DNA from: G942493375 sp942493375
GTDB taxonomy: Bacteria > Armatimonadota > UBA5829
Assembly (NCBI GenBank): GCA_942493375.1
Contig: OW818698.1
Span: forward strand, 1,674,001 to 1,738,000
DNA: 64,000 nt
Direction: 5' to 3'
Part shown: one piece after another, positions 1 to 8,746 of the stretch
How the letters are laid out: every line of letters begins with the position of its first letter
How positions within the stretch are numbered: the stretch's first letter is position 1
Program-made: the position numbers and the translations under genes
Notes under the pieces: generated by a model
The model's database searches: none
What the model was told of the DNA's origin: nothing
Seen by the model: the letters and a program-made list of their open reading frames with translations, nothing else

Positions 1-110
1 TAGTGCGAGACTCAGACAAACTCATAACAGTTTAAACAACCGCATAGCGCTTCTAATAATATGTTGAAATAGCAGTATGTAAAAGTAACAGTTCAACGTC
101 GCGGGAGTAG

Positions 111-172
111 TGTCATCTTGAATGCAATGAAGGATCTCAATAAAGCAGATCCTTCACTGCATTCAGCTGACA
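111..172. repeat. Palindromic repeat P1, degenerate copy
   Basis: An imperfect inverted repeat whose arms read TGTCATCTTGAATGCA...GAAGGATCT and the reverse, closed by a short A/T-rich loop. The same core (TGTCATyCTGA...GAAGGATCTGCTTT) recurs at 24553, 49017 and 62262. It is a small interspersed palindrome with no coding capacity. Confidence 0.75.
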
Positions 173-179
173 AACTACC

Positions 180-243
180 TATACTCTCGGCTTTTGTCCC
201 TACTGCCGTAAAAAGCGAAGCTTGGTGAATAAAGCGGGCTAGG
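180..243. repeat. Palindromic repeat P2, left-truncated copy
   Basis: The right half is the standard P2 arm TGAATAAAGCGGGCTAG preceded by the inner hairpin around CTTTTG/AAAAGC. The left outer arm is degenerate. Fuller copies lie at 8667, 11353 and 43065. Confidence 0.7.
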
Positions 244-314
244 GTTATGCAACTAACAATCGGTAATTGTGATATATTGTGTTTGTTTTACAGTTCAACA
301 CAGAGGTAGACCAT

Positions 315-1478
315 ATGAAATTGAAAACAATCCTTTTCTTCATGCTCATTCTGGGTGCAGTTGTCGGCCTATCGTTGCTTACCACCCAGTTATGGAAGGA
401 CAAACCTGAATCATCAGAAAGTAAGCCAAGTGCTGTTACGATATCTGAACAGATGACTGTGCGTGAAGTGGCTGCTGTATATGAACTTAGTCCGAAGACA
501 CTCAAAACTTCGTTCGGCCTCACTTCACCATCTGATTTGGACAAGACACTGGCTGAACTTGGTTTAAGTGTAGAACAGGCACAGCAGCGCTTGCAGGGAG
601 CTAAAGTCCTTGCATCGGAGGAATCATCCAAGAACTGGTTCAAGATACCTCTGAAGTTTGCTCTGTGGATAACCTTTATAATCATTGTTTTTCGTCTAAT
701 GCGCCGTGGTCAGATAACTCCCCAGTTGCGCAAAATATTATTGATTACGGCAATCGGAGTATTCGGTGTAATCTTGGGATCTGATCCCAGCCCCATGGGG
801 ACAGTTAAAGACACAATCGTATTGTTTGGAAAGGAACACGTTATCTTTCCACCAAGACTAGTGGCTTTCATTGTATTTACGCTTCTGGTTGTCTTCGCCA
901 ATAAGTTCATTTGTTCATGGGGATGCCAACTAGGTGTATTACAGGACTTGATATTTAGGATCAACAGAAACTCAACCGATACCTCAGGACTTAGCCGACA
1001 GTGGAAACTGCCTTTCGCACTAACAAACACTATCCGGATCGTTTTCTTTGCAGCGCTCTGCGTATTTGCTCTAGCCTGGGCTACCGATATCGTGTCTCCC
1101 ATTGACCCATTCCGCGTATATGGCCCCGCAAAGCTGGGGGTGATAGGTTCCGCATTTGCCGGACTTCTGCTTATCACCAGCCTGTTTATCTATAGACCCT
1201 GGTGTCACCTTTTATGCCCATTCGGCCTGACCGGTTGGATTTTCGAAAAGCTTAGTGTTTACAAAATCAAAGTAAACTATGACACCTGCATAGCCTGCGA
1301 AGCTTGTGCAAAAGCTTGTCCATCCACAGTCATGGATGCAATTCTTAAGCAGGACAAGGTCATACCGGATTGCTTCTCCTGCGGGACCTGCCAGCGTGTA
1401 TGCCCGACAAAATCCATCACTTTCGATAAAGGCGCCAGAACAAAGCCTCCTGTCGGGAAGTTCAACGCAAAACAATAA
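315..1478 (+). CDS. Membrane-bound 4Fe-4S ferredoxin-type protein (NapH/YccM-like)
   Basis: A 387-residue integral membrane electron-transfer protein. An N-terminal membrane segment is followed by a short periplasmic helical region, several transmembrane helices, two CxxxC motifs in the membrane part (CSWGC and CHLLC, as in NapH/NosR/YccM proteins), and two ferredoxin clusters near residues 325-373 (CIACEACAKACP and CFSCGTCQRVCP), enough for two 4Fe-4S centres. It probably passes electrons from the quinone pool to a periplasmic or cytosolic acceptor not encoded nearby. I chose ATG 315 because AGAGG lies 8 bases upstream; a GTG at 279 is in frame but lacks a ribosome site. The PadR gene follows after 22 bases, suggesting co-transcription. 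The exact redox partner is unknown. Confidence 0.85.
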   Translation: MKLKTILFFMLILGAVVGLSLLTTQLWKDKPESSESKPSAVTISEQMTVREVAAVYELSPKTLKTSFGLTSPSDLDKTLAELGLSVEQAQQRLQGAKVLASEESSKNWFKIPLKFALWITFIIIVFRLMRRGQITPQLRKILLITAIGVFGVILGSDPSPMGTVKDTIVLFGKEHVIFPPRLVAFIVFTLLVVFANKFICSWGCQLGVLQDLIFRINRNSTDTSGLSRQWKLPFALTNTIRIVFFAALCVFALAWATDIVSPIDPFRVYGPAKLGVIGSAFAGLLLITSLFIYRPWCHLLCPFGLTGWIFEKLSVYKIKVNYDTCIACEACAKACPSTVMDAILKQDKVIPDCFSCGTCQRVCPTKSITFDKGARTKPPVGKFNAKQ

Positions 1479-1500
1479 GCTATAGTTAGGAATCAATAAA

Positions 1501-1896
1501 ATGCCAAGAGGGTACTGCCATCGACACGGTGAAGGACAACCCTGCTCGTGTTCTATGGGAAATCTATATCGATTTGTAGAACCGCTGGTGCTGTATCTAC
1601 TCAAAAAGCAGGGTAAAACATATGGCTATGAACTTATGGGTGCTGTGCAGCAGCATGCTCTCACTGACTCGATTGTCGAACCCGGTGCCCTCTACCGCAC
1701 CCTGCGCAAACTGGAAGAGAATAGATTCGTTGTATCTATCTGGGATGCCAGCACTGCAGGCCCTGCCAGAAGAGTATATGAGCTGACAGGCGATGGTGAG
1801 GATCACCTGCTGGAATGGACTAAAGTCCTTAAGCACCTGTCCGAATCAATGTCAGGTTTTGTCTTTGATGTTCAGGAACTGATGAAGAGAGGTTAA
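1501..1896 (+). CDS. PadR-family regulator with Cys/His N-terminal tail
   Basis: A 131-residue transcriptional regulator. Residues about 20-100 form the PadR winged helix (GYEL, the GALYRTLRKLEE recognition region, then a YELT wing), followed by a short dimerisation helix. The unusual part is the N-terminus: Cys6, His9, Cys15 and Cys17 (C-x2-H-x5-C-x-C), also conserved in the paralogue at 13567. Such a cluster could bind zinc or an iron-sulfur centre, or sense thiol oxidation; this is inference. It lies 22 bases behind the membrane ferredoxin gene and probably shares its mRNA, so it may control or respond to that redox protein. A strong hairpin follows. Confidence 0.88.
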   Translation: MPRGYCHRHGEGQPCSCSMGNLYRFVEPLVLYLLKKQGKTYGYELMGAVQQHALTDSIVEPGALYRTLRKLEENRFVVSIWDASTAGPARRVYELTGDGEDHLLEWTKVLKHLSESMSGFVFDVQELMKRG

Positions 1897-1953
1897 AGAA
1901 TGACTGTTGCGATTTACCTAATAAAGCATTTCTTTTGTTCATCAAAAAGAAAT

Positions 1954-1986
1954 GGAGCAAATGACATCTATTAATGTATTTGCTCC
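1954..1986 (+). terminator. Hairpin after the ferredoxin-padR unit
   Basis: Inverted repeat GGAGCAAAT ... ATTTGCTCC, extended inside by ACAT/ATGT, 58 bases after the padR stop. A long U-tract is missing, so efficiency is uncertain. Confidence 0.6.
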
Positions 1987-2037
1987 CTGTGTAAATTCCT
2001 GTTTACTTCATGCTGATGGAAATTCGAAAGGAGGATG

Positions 2038-2409
2038 CTACTTTTTTTTGATCACTTGTACTGTATCCGTCCCCAAAGTCCCAGTGTTATCGCTAAGAGT
2101 CATCGTAGCTTTGCCAACTTTCACAGTTGCCTCTACATCTTTCTCATTAAAACCAGCCACCAGACAACCTCTGGAATCCGGCCAAGTGCCTGTGGTGAGC
2201 ACCCCATTTAACTTCAACGCTGATTTAGTAGCATAGGTGTAATAGTTGATATTAGTGTGGACAGTAACCCTGCCACCCTGATCAAAGTTCAGAATCAGTG
2301 TCTGAGGAGACACTGCAATCGTAATCAGGTCGCGATTACATGAAAATACTGTAACCGCCGCCAGCAAGAGAATTGACGATATACAAATCAGAAACAACTT
2401 TCTAGCCAT
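2038..2409 (-). CDS. Small predicted lipoprotein
   Basis: A 123-residue secreted protein. The N-terminus has a hydrophobic signal ending in a lipobox-like VFSC, so Cys24 is the likely lipidated residue. The rest is about 100 residues rich in Thr and Val, with alternating polar/apolar stretches suggesting an Ig-like beta-sandwich (ISVSP-type start, then a VTL..NTGTLGTDTVQV ending). A strong AAGGAGG site precedes the ATG. It faces the thioredoxin-like gene in the same orientation, 155 bases downstream of it. I cannot assign a function. Confidence 0.75.
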   Translation of the reverse strand: MARKLFLICISSILLLAAVTVFSCNRDLITIAVSPQTLILNFDQGGRVTVHTNINYYTYATKSALKLNGVLTTGTWPDSRGCLVAGFNEKDVEATVKVGKATMTLSDNTGTLGTDTVQVIKKK

Positions 2410-2564
2410 GACATTACCTCCTTATGGAACTATGTTCAAAGCGGTATATTTGCGCTTATCCATAGCCACTTAATACTTGTGACTATCTGATTTGTAACAA
2501 TGTTCCAAATATCTATATGCTATATACATTTAGTTTTTTTGCTGTAGTAACTTTGGTAGACGCC

Positions 2565-3044
2565 TCATAGTATCCCAGCCTCTCTAAGCATACTTGATAA
2601 ATCACTCCTGCTAAATACACCCTCAGTTCGAGTAATTTCCTTACCTTTTTCGTCCAGAATCAATAGAGTTGGAACAATCCTCAATCGCCAGTGTCTGCAT
2701 TCTGCAGGAAAAACTTCGGTATCTACTTTCAATACATCGGCCTTTCCTTTCAGCTCGGAGGATGATTTTGTCAGTGTCTTCTGAGCTTCTTTACAGGTCT
2801 TCACTTCATTTGAAAAGAACAATACTATGCAAGGAAGTCCTGAGTTAGTAGTCATTTTAAGAGGAGACTTTTTAGTTGCAGATGCAGGAAGAACGCGGCA
2901 GCAGTCCTGACCAACAGCACATGTCTGTGCGCCTGCATTGTTTATTGGATGCCTTTTCCGAGTCTTTGATCCCCATGCCGCAATCAGTCCTGCTGTAATA
3001 GCAAGAACTATGACTGTGATTACAACATATTGTTTCTTATTCAT
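2565..3044 (-). CDS. Membrane-anchored thioredoxin-like protein, monothiol
   Basis: A 159-residue protein with one N-terminal membrane helix (residues about 5-25), a Cys-containing linker (CAVGQDCC) and a thioredoxin fold from about residue 60. The fold is recognised from the IVLFF strand, the Asp-containing second strand (VLKVDTEVF), the cis-proline motif VPT and the following LLILDEKGKEI. The redox site is altered: where thioredoxins carry CxxC, this protein reads EVKTC, so only the second cysteine remains. It may act as a monothiol or glutaredoxin-like protein, or as a binding module, rather than a dithiol reductase. It is probably exported and membrane tethered. The pseudopilin gene starting at 3704 lies upstream with a 21-base gap, so the two may be co-transcribed. 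Confidence 0.8.
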   Translation of the reverse strand: MNKKQYVVITVIVLAITAGLIAAWGSKTRKRHPINNAGAQTCAVGQDCCRVLPASATKKSPLKMTTNSGLPCIVLFFSNEVKTCKEAQKTLTKSSSELKGKADVLKVDTEVFPAECRHWRLRIVPTLLILDEKGKEITRTEGVFSRSDLSSMLREAGIL

Positions 3045-3065
3045 TGTGTCCTCCTCCTAAAATGA

Positions 3066-3704
3066 CTACTGGATATTTCGCCATAGATTGACTGGAGTTA
3101 TAGTCCGGTCATACATCAGCCACTTTGCATGTCCATCAAAAAACATATAATTGCTCCCTCCAAAGTGCCTCCTTTGTGATGGATACACTGGTGGGAATGA
3201 GTGGGTGTGATGGTCGGGGCATATGCGACAGGTGGCCTTTTGTGATTCCCCTATCATTATCAACTGCGAAGGTTCTTCAATTTGCGATATCCAACCATAT
3301 TCGGGAATACCACAGTAGTTGGGACTACTCGGATCCATCGTAAAACCAGTGCAAATGTAGCCATAGCTACCAACATGTCCATGTCCGCCTACTGCTCCTT
3401 TATGAGAGGGGCAAATTATCACATCCCATGACTTACAATAAGGTTGTAGCAGCTCAAACCAATAAGCAGTTACTACAGAATTCGGATCAGTAAAGTCACG
3501 CTGACAGTGTGGGCAGTAAGATTCATCATAATCCTGGGAATACATCATCGCTGCATTCCCAAGCTGCTTGAGATTGCTCAGACATGATATAGCCCTGGCT
3601 TTCTCACGGGCTTTGGCGAAAACAGGAAATAAAATGGCGGCTAGTATTGCTATAATTGCTATAACAACTAGTAATTCGATTAACGTGAATCCACTTCTCT
3701 TCAT
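3066..3704 (-). CDS. Type II pseudopilin, H-X9-DG type (1 of 3)
   Basis: A 212-residue prepilin-like protein. It starts with a short basic leader and the class III cleavage motif G|FTLIE followed by a hydrophobic helix that ends in FPVFAKARE. The C-terminal half has the typical RRHFGGSNYMFFDGHAKWL box of H-X9-DG proteins. Such proteins are cleaved by PilD-type peptidases and are expanded in Armatimonadota and Planctomycetes; individual roles are unknown. A GGAGG site lies upstream of ATG 3704. A nested palindrome at 3737-3806 sits in the promoter region. Paralogues are at 10714 and 14053; no secretion machinery is in the window. Confidence 0.9.
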   Translation of the reverse strand: MKRSGFTLIELLVVIAIIAILAAILFPVFAKAREKARAISCLSNLKQLGNAAMMYSQDYDESYCPHCQRDFTDPNSVVTAYWFELLQPYCKSWDVIICPSHKGAVGGHGHVGSYGYICTGFTMDPSSPNYCGIPEYGWISQIEEPSQLIMIGESQKATCRICPDHHTHSFPPVYPSQRRHFGGSNYMFFDGHAKWLMYDRTITPVNLWRNIQ

Positions 3705-3736
3705 AACAAAAAGTTCCTCCGCTTATACTTGTAGCT

Positions 3737-3806
3737 TATCCCAGAACGCATGATACTCATTGCTACATACAGCTAGTATACTACATATACTAGCTGACAT
3801 GGGATA
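3737..3806. promoter_or_regulatory. Nested palindrome upstream of the pseudopilin
   Basis: A perfect 10-bp inverted repeat AGCTAGTATA/TATACTAGCT (3771-3780 and 3786-3795, 5-base centre) is flanked by a second pair, TATCCCA (3737-3743) and TGGGATA (3800-3806). The structure lies 33-102 bases before the pseudopilin start and could be an operator. The binding protein is unknown. Confidence 0.45.
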
Positions 3807-3918
3807 GTATAGCGGATGGGTAATTGTTTGTCAACATCATTTCGATGAGTTTTTGAAACAATCCGAGGAAACGAAAGCAAAGAAGAAACTAAGAGGTTTA
3901 TATTGGATATAGACTCAG

Positions 3919-3964
3919 TAACCAGGCTTCAGTTGAATACTTATTCGGTCCTGAAGCCTGGTTA
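3919..3964 (-). terminator. Terminator of the RND efflux operon
   Basis: Perfect 14-bp inverted repeat TAACCAGGCTTCAG (3919-3932) and CTGAAGCCTGGTTA (3951-3964), 9 bases after the RND gene stop on the minus strand. There is no long U-run, but position and stem strength support termination. Confidence 0.7.
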
Positions 3965-3972
3965 TTCGTCCG

Positions 3973-6900
3973 CTATTTGCTTCTGCTCTCACTCATATAG
4001 TAGAGCACCGGAACGGCCATTCTTGACAGGAATGTTGATGCAATCTCTCCGGCCATCAGGGAGATAGCCAGGCCCTGGAATATTGGGTCCATCAGTATGA
4101 CTGATGCTCCTACCAGAACTGCTGCAGCTGTAAGCAGCATAGGGCGGAAACGGACTGCGCCTGCGTCTACTACTGCTTCTTCAAGGGACATCCCCTGCTT
4201 TCTTCTCAGCTCAATGAAGTCCACAAGGATAATCGAGTTCCTGACGATTATTCCGGCTCCTGCTATGAAACCTATCATTGAAGTCGCTGTGAAGAAAGCT
4301 CCAAGCAGTGCATGTGCCGGAAGAATACCGACCAGTGTCAGCGGGATCGGCGCCATAATTACTAAAGGCGTCTTGAATGACTTGAACCATGCGACAACCA
4401 GGATGTAGATCAACACGAGAACAGCAGCAAATGCAGTCCCCATATCCCGGAAGACCTCGTATGTTATGTGCCATTCGCCATCCCACTTCATTGCATACTT
4501 GGTAGTATCAAATGGAGATGCCGTTGTGTATCGCTCTATTTCATAACCCTGAGGTGTCTTCATCTCACTTATAGTTTTGTTCATTTTCAGGATCGCGTAA
4601 ACTGGGCTCTCCTGAGAACCTGCAACGTCACCAGTTACATATACAACCGGTTTTAGATTCTTGTGATAGATGCTCTTGTCCTGGAATGTCTGCCTGACCG
4701 TTACCAACTCACCAAGTGGAACCAGATTCCCCGAGGCTCCCTGGACCTGTATGTTCTTGATCTCCTGCAGGCTGCTCCGCTGCGACAATGGAAGCTGCAG
4801 GTGAATCGGCACGTCTTCTGTTGCTTCAGGGATATGCGCCAGTTCGGTCCCATTTCCTGCAACAGCCAGAGATATAGTCTGCGCGATCATCTCCGTAGAG
4901 ATGCCGTTCATAGCTGCCTTTTCTTTGTCCGGGATCAATTCATACTTGACCTGATTGGCCTCGACATACCAGTCGACATCGGTTACACCTTCAGTCTTCT
5001 GGAAGACGTCTTTAACTCTGTTTGCTACGTCCCAACGGGTCTGATCATCCGGCCCATAAATTTCCGCTACCAGAGTCTGCAGAACAGGAGGACCGGGCGG
5101 CACTTCAGCTACTTTTGCATTAGCTCCATACATTCGGGCGATCTCGTGTATCTTCCCTCTCACGGATTTTGCAATGGCGTGGCTCTGACGTTTGCGTTCT
5201 TCCTTGCCGACAAGGTTCACTTGAAGATCGGCAACGTTGCATCCCTGCCGCAGGAAGTAGTGTCGCACCAGTCCGTTGAAGTTATATGGACTCGCTGTGC
5301 CGACATAACTCTCAACATCCGTAACTTCCGGAATTGTAGCCAGATAGTCAGCCATAGCATTTGTTGCTGCTGCGGTCTGCTCAAGAGTTGTCCCAACAGG
5401 CATATCCACAATCACCTGGAACTCACTCTTGTTGTCGAATGGAAGCATCTTAACGGTTACAAGCTTCAACGGGAACAGTGCCATTGATGCAAGCAACAAG
5501 ATTACAACCATCACCAGGAAACGTGCCCTCTTTACAGGATTAAGGATGAGAGGGTTCATTAGTTTGCGGTAGAGATGAGTAGTCCAACCCTCTTTCTCGT
5601 GCTCGTGCTCACCGTGTTCATCGTCATTGTTTTTAGAAGCTTCGGACTTCAAGATACGATACGACGCCCAGGGCGAAATGATGAACGCAATCAACAGTGA
5701 GAAGATCATCGCAGCCGTAGCGCCGATTGGTATAGGGCGCATATAAGGGCCCATCAATCCACCAACAAACGCCAGCGGAAGTATGGCTGCGACAACTGCA
5801 AAGGTTGCCAGGATGGTCGGATTCCCTACTTCATCGACAGCCTCTGCTGACACTTCCATCAGGTTGCGTCCATGATTAGCTGGCATCCGGAAATGACGGA
5901 CGATGTTTTCGACTACAACTATTGCATCATCGACCAGAATACCAATCGAGAATATCAAGGCAAACAGCGTTATTCTATTCAGAGTGTATCCATACAGATA
6001 GAACACCAGCAGAGTCAGAGCCAGTGTCACCGGTACAGCGATAGCTACAACAATAGATTCCCTCTTGCCCAGAGCAAATGCAATGAGCAGTGTAACCGAA
6101 ATTATAGCGATCAGCATGTGCAGCAACAGCTCATTAGACTTCTCTGTAGCTGTCTCACCGTAGTTGCGGGTTATCGTATAATGAACACCCGGAGGTATCA
6201 ACTTGCCTTTAAGAGTTTCAACCTTCTCAAGGACTGCCTCAGCGATTTTGATGGCGTTCTTTCCCTGGCGCTTTGAAACAGAGAGAGTTACAGCAGGATG
6301 TTTTCCTTTTAAAACCGCATGGCCTTCTGTTTCTTCAGCACCTGGTCCGAATTGTATGTTGACGTATGTGCTGGCTTCCTCTGGGCCATCACTAATAGTG
6401 GCAACCTCATTCAAGAAGACCGGTCTGCCGTTTCCAAGGCCGACCACCACTCTGCCTACATCATCCGGCGTCTGCAGGAACTGACCTGCCTGCAAAGCGA
6501 AGTTATAGTTACCGTTGGCAAAATGACCAGCAGGATACTGCGAATTTGCACCTTTGAGTGCCTGTTGCACTGCACCAGGTGAGAGTCCGTATGCTGAAAG
6601 TCTGGTTGCATCAAGTGTCACTTTGACTTGACGACGCAATCCACCGATAACAGCAGTCTGCGATACATCCTGCACAGATTTCACCTGGTCATCTACCTGT
6701 GAAACCAGGCCGCGCAGCTGATAGCCGTTATAGTTCTCACCGGAGAACGTCAACGCCAGGATAGGTACATCGTCTATTGAGCGTGGTTTTATGAGAGGTT
6801 GTGATGCACCCGATGGTATCTTGTCAAAGTTCGAATAGAGCTTATTATATAGCTTTACTATACTTGCTTCGATGTCCTGACCAACGTAAAAACGCACTAC

Positions 6901-7194
6901 CGCCATCGAGCCACCGGGACTGCTGGTCGAGTAGACATACTCAACCCCCGGGATCTCCCATATCAGTTTCTCCATTGGAGTAGTGACGCGGTTTTCGACT
7001 TCCTTTGCACTTGCACCCGGCATCTGGACGAACACATCCACCATCGGGACGATGATCTGCGGTTCCTCTTCACGAGGAGTCATAATGACCGCAAACAGTC
7101 CCAGGATCACCGATGCGATGATAATAAGCGGCGTTAGTTTTGAATCAATAAATGTTTTGGCAATTTTGCCGGCGAGACCTAGATGCTTGTCCAT
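3973..7194 (-). CDS. RND efflux pump, inner-membrane subunit (AcrB family)
   Basis: A proton-driven trimeric exporter of 1073 residues, the usual length for the AcrB/MmpL-type RND superfamily. Visible marks are the first transmembrane helix, the porter domain with GASAKEVE and the PGV motif, the proton-relay pair in transmembrane helix 4 (LVDDAIVVVEN, Asp422-Asp423), and the second internal repeat. The double Asp is typical of drug/organic exporters, whereas heavy-metal pumps usually keep one Asp. A cytosolic loop in mid-protein carries an acidic His-rich insert (EHGEHEHEKE) that could bind metal; this is inference. Its ATG shares one base with the adaptor's TGA, implying translational coupling, and GAGGG lies just upstream. 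It is the last gene of the efflux operon. Confidence 0.93.
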   Translation of the reverse strand: MDKHLGLAGKIAKTFIDSKLTPLIIIASVILGLFAVIMTPREEEPQIIVPMVDVFVQMPGASAKEVENRVTTPMEKLIWEIPGVEYVYSTSSPGGSMAVVRFYVGQDIEASIVKLYNKLYSNFDKIPSGASQPLIKPRSIDDVPILALTFSGENYNGYQLRGLVSQVDDQVKSVQDVSQTAVIGGLRRQVKVTLDATRLSAYGLSPGAVQQALKGANSQYPAGHFANGNYNFALQAGQFLQTPDDVGRVVVGLGNGRPVFLNEVATISDGPEEASTYVNIQFGPGAEETEGHAVLKGKHPAVTLSVSKRQGKNAIKIAEAVLEKVETLKGKLIPPGVHYTITRNYGETATEKSNELLLHMLIAIISVTLLIAFALGKRESIVVAIAVPVTLALTLLVFYLYGYTLNRITLFALIFSIGILVDDAIVVVENIVRHFRMPANHGRNLMEVSAEAVDEVGNPTILATFAVVAAILPLAFVGGLMGPYMRPIPIGATAAMIFSLLIAFIISPWASYRILKSEASKNNDDEHGEHEHEKEGWTTHLYRKLMNPLILNPVKRARFLVMVVILLLASMALFPLKLVTVKMLPFDNKSEFQVIVDMPVGTTLEQTAAATNAMADYLATIPEVTDVESYVGTASPYNFNGLVRHYFLRQGCNVADLQVNLVGKEERKRQSHAIAKSVRGKIHEIARMYGANAKVAEVPPGPPVLQTLVAEIYGPDDQTRWDVANRVKDVFQKTEGVTDVDWYVEANQVKYELIPDKEKAAMNGISTEMIAQTISLAVAGNGTELAHIPEATEDVPIHLQLPLSQRSSLQEIKNIQVQGASGNLVPLGELVTVRQTFQDKSIYHKNLKPVVYVTGDVAGSQESPVYAILKMNKTISEMKTPQGYEIERYTTASPFDTTKYAMKWDGEWHITYEVFRDMGTAFAAVLVLIYILVVAWFKSFKTPLVIMAPIPLTLVGILPAHALLGAFFTATSMIGFIAGAGIIVRNSIILVDFIELRRKQGMSLEEAVVDAGAVRFRPMLLTAAAVLVGASVILMDPIFQGLAISLMAGEIASTFLSRMAVPVLYYMSESRSK

Positions 7195-8654
7195 CACAAT
7201 CCCTCAGCCTTAACCGACACTCCATCTGAGAGCACGCCAGTATTTTCTATTATGATGCGGTCACCGGGTTTGAGACCCGACAACACTTCGAAACCATCTT
7301 TAGTCGCATTTCCGATCTTGACTGTCTGCATCCTGGCCTTGTTTTCTTTGTCAACAGTGTAAACCGCAGGGAGTCCTCCCTCATCATGCAATGCCAGTTT
7401 GGGAATAGTTATCCCACGGCTATAGCTGACCGGGAAACTGATTCGACCAAACTCACCTGATCTTGCCTTAAGGCTTGCAGGCAGGTCAACTTTCACTATA
7501 AACTTGTGACTGGCAGGATCACCTGCAGGAGAAATCACGGCAATCGTCCCCCTGGCTGTCCTGTCCCCGGCACCTATACTGACATCCATACTTTTACCGA
7601 CTGACATGTCCCGTGCATATATCTCGGGAACGGTTGCTTCCAATCGGTAGTGTGAGTCAGCTTGTATGGAGATCATAGGAATCCCAGGTGAAACCGTATC
7701 ACCAGGATCGATCATTCGAGCAGATACAATCCCCGAAACCGGAGATATAATCGTGGCATAACCTAGTTGTGTCCGTGCGAAATCTACTGCAGCCCTTGCC
7801 TGTGCAACCTGGGATGAAGCTACTTTTGAATTACTGACGCTCATCTTGTTCTGCACTCGAGATGCTTTAGCCATCCGCAGAGCTTCCTCTGCCTGTTGAA
7901 CTTGCTGCTTAGCAGCCTCAATTTCCTGAGTTCGGGAACCTTCTTCAGTTAAGCTTGCTTGCTCTTTAGCAGAATCAAACTGTGCTGAAGCTATATCATA
8001 AGCAGTCTGCACGCCATCGAGCCGCTGTTTTGTTATAACATCCTGCTCATATAGCCGTTTCATCCGGTTCAGTTCCATCTCGGCATTCTTGAGCTGAGCT
8101 TCAGCCTGTGCTACTGCAAAATGTGCCTGGGCTCTCTGTTGCTTGCGGGGTCCGGCATTCACCAAGGACAAATGCTCTTTGGCAGCTCTGAGTCCAGCTT
8201 CCGCGCTTGCAATGCCAGTGCTGGTCTGAGCCTTTTGCAGGTCGATAGCAGTATATGCGCGGTCAGATCCGGCTGCAGCAGCACTTAATGCGGCCTGCGC
8301 TTGTGCAAGCTGAGCTTGGAGGTCTCTTGATTCCAATCGGATCAAAACCTGGCCTCTGCTTACATGATCACCCTCATCTACATTGATTGCCGATACTGTG
8401 CTCATGATCTTCGGAGCTATTTTTGCCTCAACTATCGGGAGCACAGTTCCGGATGCAGATGCAGTATTAGCCACACTGGCACTGGACAAGGTGACCGTCT
8501 TGACATCAATAACCTGTTCATTCTCAACTTTCACTTCAGGTTCCGGATGCTGTCTGGTCATTGCCACGACTACAATAATCGCCACGACAACCAGACCCGA
8601 GATCAACAACAGTTTCTTCATTGATCCTTTTCGTTCTTTCTTTTCCTCTACCAT
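7194..8654 (-). CDS. RND periplasmic adaptor (HlyD/AcrA family)
   Basis: A 486-residue membrane-fusion protein linking the RND pump to the TolC channel. It has one N-terminal membrane helix after a charged leader, a split lipoyl domain (around VEAKIAPKIMS...VDEGDHVSRGQVLIRLE and the later SPVSGIVS...DPGDTVSPG), a long Ala/Gln/Glu-rich coiled-coil hairpin between them (residues about 110-300), then beta-barrel and membrane-proximal domains. The coiled coil is longer than in many homologues. ATG 8654 is preceded by GGGAGG; an internal ATG at codon 12 is an alternative. It overlaps the RND gene by one base and is separated from the DUF2892 gene by 92 bases that contain a P2 repeat. Confidence 0.92.
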   Translation of the reverse strand: MVEEKKERKGSMKKLLLISGLVVVAIIVVVAMTRQHPEPEVKVENEQVIDVKTVTLSSASVANTASASGTVLPIVEAKIAPKIMSTVSAINVDEGDHVSRGQVLIRLESRDLQAQLAQAQAALSAAAAGSDRAYTAIDLQKAQTSTGIASAEAGLRAAKEHLSLVNAGPRKQQRAQAHFAVAQAEAQLKNAEMELNRMKRLYEQDVITKQRLDGVQTAYDIASAQFDSAKEQASLTEEGSRTQEIEAAKQQVQQAEEALRMAKASRVQNKMSVSNSKVASSQVAQARAAVDFARTQLGYATIISPVSGIVSARMIDPGDTVSPGIPMISIQADSHYRLEATVPEIYARDMSVGKSMDVSIGAGDRTARGTIAVISPAGDPASHKFIVKVDLPASLKARSGEFGRISFPVSYSRGITIPKLALHDEGGLPAVYTVDKENKARMQTVKIGNATKDGFEVLSGLKPGDRIIIENTGVLSDGVSVKAEGL

Positions 8655-8666
8655 GTCTGACCTCCC

Positions 8667-8744
8667 AGTCCGTATTATTCAAGATTGAACCAGCTTTTGC
8701 CCTTACTGCCGGTCAAAAGCAGAGATTGGTGAATAATGCGGACT
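8667..8744. repeat. Palindromic repeat P2 inside the efflux operon
   Basis: Outer arms AGTCCGTATTATTCA (8667-8681) and TGAATAATGCGGACT (8730-8744) with one mismatch, and an inner hairpin GCTTTTG/CAAAAGC. It fills almost the whole gap between the DUF2892 and adaptor genes and will fold in the operon mRNA. It could stabilise or attenuate downstream expression. Confidence 0.8.
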
Positions 8745-8746
8745 TG

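Larger units (their letters stand above)
1..314. other. Gene-free left edge
   Basis: No coding sequence is supported before the start at 315. The stretch holds two repeat elements described separately (111-172 and 180-243). The first 110 bases show nothing I recognise. The sequence around 85-96 resembles the outer arm of the longer repeat copy at 49017, so the element may begin near 85. Confidence 0.6.

Noticed and set aside
4663..5487. 274-codon open frame on the plus strand opposite the RND pump gene
   Set aside because: Lies wholly inside a well-supported coding region on the other strand, shows no domain and no ribosome site.
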